In this document: positions 4,460 to 6,416 of the stretch, one piece after another
Layout of the letters: every line of letters begins with the position of its first letter
Numbering within the stretch: the first letter of the stretch is position 1
The notes under the pieces: model-generated
Databases searched by the model: none
Told to the model about the DNA's origin: nothing
What the model saw: the letters and a program-made list of their open reading frames with translations, nothing else
Program-made: the position numbers and the translations under genes
Assembly (NCBI GenBank): GCA_001803565.1
Contig: MHDQ01000243.1
Coordinates: forward strand, 1 to 6,416
From: Nitrospinae bacterium RIFCSPLOWO2_12_FULL_45_22
GTDB lineage: Bacteria > 2-12-FULL-45-22
Direction of reading: 5' to 3'
Length of the DNA: 6,416 nt

Positions 4460-6416
4460 ATGGACCACAGCCCAACCCATTCAACCATCAATCGCATTGC
4501 CTTTATCGGCAACTACCTGCCGCGCCAGTGCGGCATCGCTACGTTCACCACCGACTTGTGCGAAGCCATCGCGACCGAATACGGTGACACAACGTGCATC
4601 GCCCTGCCCGTCAACGACGTCGAGCCCGGCTACGCCTATCCGGCCCGCGTTCGATTTGAACTGACAGAGAAGGACATCGACTCTTATCGCCGCGCCGCCG
4701 ACTTTCTGAATATCAACAACGTCGACCTCGTGTGCCTGCAATTCGAATATGGCATCTTCGGTGGGCGGGCAGGTAGTCATATCCTGGCCCTCTTGCGCGA
4801 ATTGCGCATGCCCATCGTCACGACCCTGCATACCATTCTGCAAGACCCTGACCCCGATCAACGCCGGGTGTTGGACGAAGTCGCCGCCCTGTCCGATCGG
4901 TTGCTCGTCATGAGTGAGCGCGGCGCGGAATTCCTGCAGGAGGTCTATGGGGTGCTGCCAGAGAAGATTGATCTGATCCCGCACGGCATCCCCGATTTGC
5001 CGTTTGTGGACCCGAGTTTCCACAAAGACCTGTTTGGCGTCGAGGGCAAAATCGTCTTGCTCAGCTTTGGATTGCTCTCGGCGAACAAAGGGATCGAAAA
5101 CGTCATCGCCGCCCTGCCCACCATTTTGGCCCGCTATCCGAACGTGGTGTACATCATCCTCGGCGCGACCCATCCCCACGTCAGGCGGCTCGACGGCGAA
5201 ACGTATCGGCTGTCCCTGCAATGGATGGCCCAAGAGAAAGACGTGGAAAGTCACGTGATCTTCTACAACCGATTCGTCAGTCTGGAGGAGCTTGTTGAGT
5301 TCATCGGCGCGGCGGACATTTACATCACGCCTTATCTGGACGCGGCGCAGACCGTCTCTGGCACACTGGCCTACACACTGGGGGCAGGCAAGGCGGTGAT
5401 TTCGACGCCGTATTGGTATGCGGAAGAGATGCTGGCCGAGGGACGGGGAGCACTGGTGCCGTTCCGTGATCCCGCGGCGTTGGCCGAGCAAGTGATAGAC
5501 CTGTTGGACAACGAGGCCAAGCGCCACGCCATGCGCAAGCAAGCCTATTTGTTTGGGCGGGAGATGATCTGGCCGCAGGTGGCGCGCCGCTACATGGAGA
5601 GTTTTGAGCGCGCCCGAGCCGAACGCCGCCATTTCACGCCCCCCGGCTTCACGGTCAAAGCGCTGGACGAACGTCCGGGCGAACTGCCCCCCCTCAAACT
5701 CGATCACTTACGCTACATGACGGACGAGACGGGCATATTGCAACACGCCATTTTCACTGTGCCCAACTATCGTGAGGGCTACACCACCGACGATAACGCC
5801 CGTGCCCTCATGGTGAGTGCCCTCCTGGAGGAACTGGGCAACGGCGAGGCCTTCGAACTGGCTTCCCGTTACCTCGCCTTCATCTGGTATGCCTTCAATA
5901 CCGAGACCGGACGCTTTCGCAACTTCATGGATTACCAGCGCCACTGGCGGGAAGATCGCGGTTCCGACGACAGCCACGGCCGCACGTTGTGGGCATTGGG
6001 CACCGTGTTGGGCCGCTCTAGCACGCCAGCTCTTCCCAGTATGGCTGGCCGGTTGTTCGAGCAGGCCTTGCCCGCCATTCTCGGCACGACCAGCCCACGG
6101 GCCTGGGCCTTCGCCCTCATCGGCATCCACGAGTATCTAAGGCGGTATGCCGGTGACCGCAGGGCCAGCCAGGTCCGGGAGGAATTGGCCGGGCGGCTGG
6201 TGACGTTGTATCAAAGCCATCGCTCGGACCAATGGCGCTGGTACGAAGAAGGGCTGACCTATTGCAACGCCGCGCTGCCTCATGCCTTGCTCATGTGTGG
6301 CCAATCGATACCGAATAAAGCAATGGCCGAGGCCGGGCTGGAGTCGCTCAGTTGGCTGGCCGACTTGCAGCGCGCTGAAGAGGCTGGGGGTCATTTTGTC
6401 CCCATCGGATCCAACG
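4460..6416 (+). CDS. Family 4-type glycosyltransferase fused to a toroid domain (3' partial)
   Basis: The frame stays open for 652 codons to the right edge with no stop. Residues 1-390 form a GT-B fold of the GT4 type, which moves a sugar from an activated donor to a glycan or lipid acceptor. Visible are an N-terminal FIGNYLPRQCGIATFTTDL loop (15-33), QFEYGIFGG (94-102), TTLHT (121-125), IPHGIPD (173-179), FGLLSANKGIENVI (203-216) and the donor-site region AADIYITPYLDAAQTVSGTLAY (284-305), with TPYWYAEEM after it. Residues from about 410 (HLRYMTDETGILQHA, GYTTDDNARALM, GSDDSHGRTLWALG) look like an alpha/alpha-toroid domain as in some glycan-processing enzymes; its role is unknown. No signal peptide is seen, so it probably acts in the cytoplasm. 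The start is set by GGAAGGAG ending 9 nt before ATG. The gene is distinctly GC-rich with G/C-ending codons, unlike everything to its left. The long open frame on its complement (4481-5707) is a composition artefact. Confidence 0.88.
   Translation, partial: MDHSPTHSTINRIAFIGNYLPRQCGIATFTTDLCEAIATEYGDTTCIALPVNDVEPGYAYPARVRFELTEKDIDSYRRAADFLNINNVDLVCLQFEYGIFGGRAGSHILALLRELRMPIVTTLHTILQDPDPDQRRVLDEVAALSDRLLVMSERGAEFLQEVYGVLPEKIDLIPHGIPDLPFVDPSFHKDLFGVEGKIVLLSFGLLSANKGIENVIAALPTILARYPNVVYIILGATHPHVRRLDGETYRLSLQWMAQEKDVESHVIFYNRFVSLEELVEFIGAADIYITPYLDAAQTVSGTLAYTLGAGKAVISTPYWYAEEMLAEGRGALVPFRDPAALAEQVIDLLDNEAKRHAMRKQAYLFGREMIWPQVARRYMESFERARAERRHFTPPGFTVKALDERPGELPPLKLDHLRYMTDETGILQHAIFTVPNYREGYTTDDNARALMVSALLEELGNGEAFELASRYLAFIWYAFNTETGRFRNFMDYQRHWREDRGSDDSHGRTLWALGTVLGRSSTPALPSMAGRLFEQALPAILGTTSPRAWAFALIGIHEYLRRYAGDRRASQVREELAGRLVTLYQSHRSDQWRWYEEGLTYCNAALPHALLMCGQSIPNKAMAEAGLESLSWLADLQRAEEAGGHFVPIGSN

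Noticed and set aside
4470-4476. GCCCAAC as R'' box of a third cassette
   Set aside because: It lies inside the fourth to sixth codons of the glycosyltransferase gene and is not followed by a stem or a GTTRRRY box; a 7-mer match is plausible by chance.
4481-5707. 408-codon open frame on the minus strand, opposite the glycosyltransferase gene
   Set aside because: It is antisense to a clear GT-B protein with recognisable motifs; long antisense frames are common opposite GC-rich genes, and its translation resembles no family.
5708-6394. Further antisense and out-of-frame open frames (5708-6130, 5817-6140, 6137-6394)
   Set aside because: All lie within the continuous plus-strand glycosyltransferase frame and show no domain signal or ribosome site.

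Overview
The window holds a compact, canonically organised integron with two gene cassettes. It sits between a GTPase/corrinoid-protein region of moderate GC on the left and a clearly more GC-rich glycosyltransferase gene on the right. The host is a bacterium. A TGS-domain GTPase of the DRG/Obg type and a B12-binding protein, in moderately AT-rich DNA, would fit an anaerobic, possibly Chloroflexota-like, environmental lineage, but the window cannot fix the taxon.

Layout. (1) 3-104: last 33 codons of a corrinoid (B12-binding) protein, plus strand. (2) 185-1162: GTPase with a C-terminal TGS domain, minus strand. (3) 1185-2138: integron integrase IntI, minus strand, with all core catalytic residues and the IntI-specific insertion, directly upstream of the GTPase gene. 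(4) 2139-2408: AT-rich control region with the intI promoter, a 7-3-7 palindrome just upstream of it, and the attI site ending in core GTTAGTG. (5) 2409-3478: cassette 1, encoding a 324-residue unknown protein and ending in attC1. (6) 3479-4210: cassette 2, a HigB/HigA toxin-antitoxin pair with its own promoter and a 21-bp inverted-repeat operator, ending in attC2. (7) 4217-4459: structured non-coding DNA. (8) 4460-6416: a large glycosyltransferase fused to a probable alpha/alpha-toroid domain, running off the right edge.

The integron call is supported by an internal consistency test. Each cassette's left-end core (TTAGTG, TTATGC) plus the G retained at its own attC gives exactly the reverse complement of that cassette's R'' box: CACTAAC with GTTAGTG, and GCATAAC with GTTATGC. 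Both attC sites fold into imperfect hairpins whose extrahelical bases all lie on the left arm, as in known attC sites.

How the parts work together. IntI would recombine attI and attC sites. Cassette 1 probably depends on a promoter reading through attI, while the HigBA cassette carries its own autoregulated promoter and could stabilise the array. Points of interest are the unknown cassette-1 protein (weak resemblance to class III nucleotidyl cyclase folds), the apparently leaderless higB mRNA, an E-to-G change next to the catalytic Arg of IntI, a palindrome at the intI promoter that is not a classical LexA box, the possible co-transcription of intI with the GTPase gene, and the sharp change of composition after the last attC.
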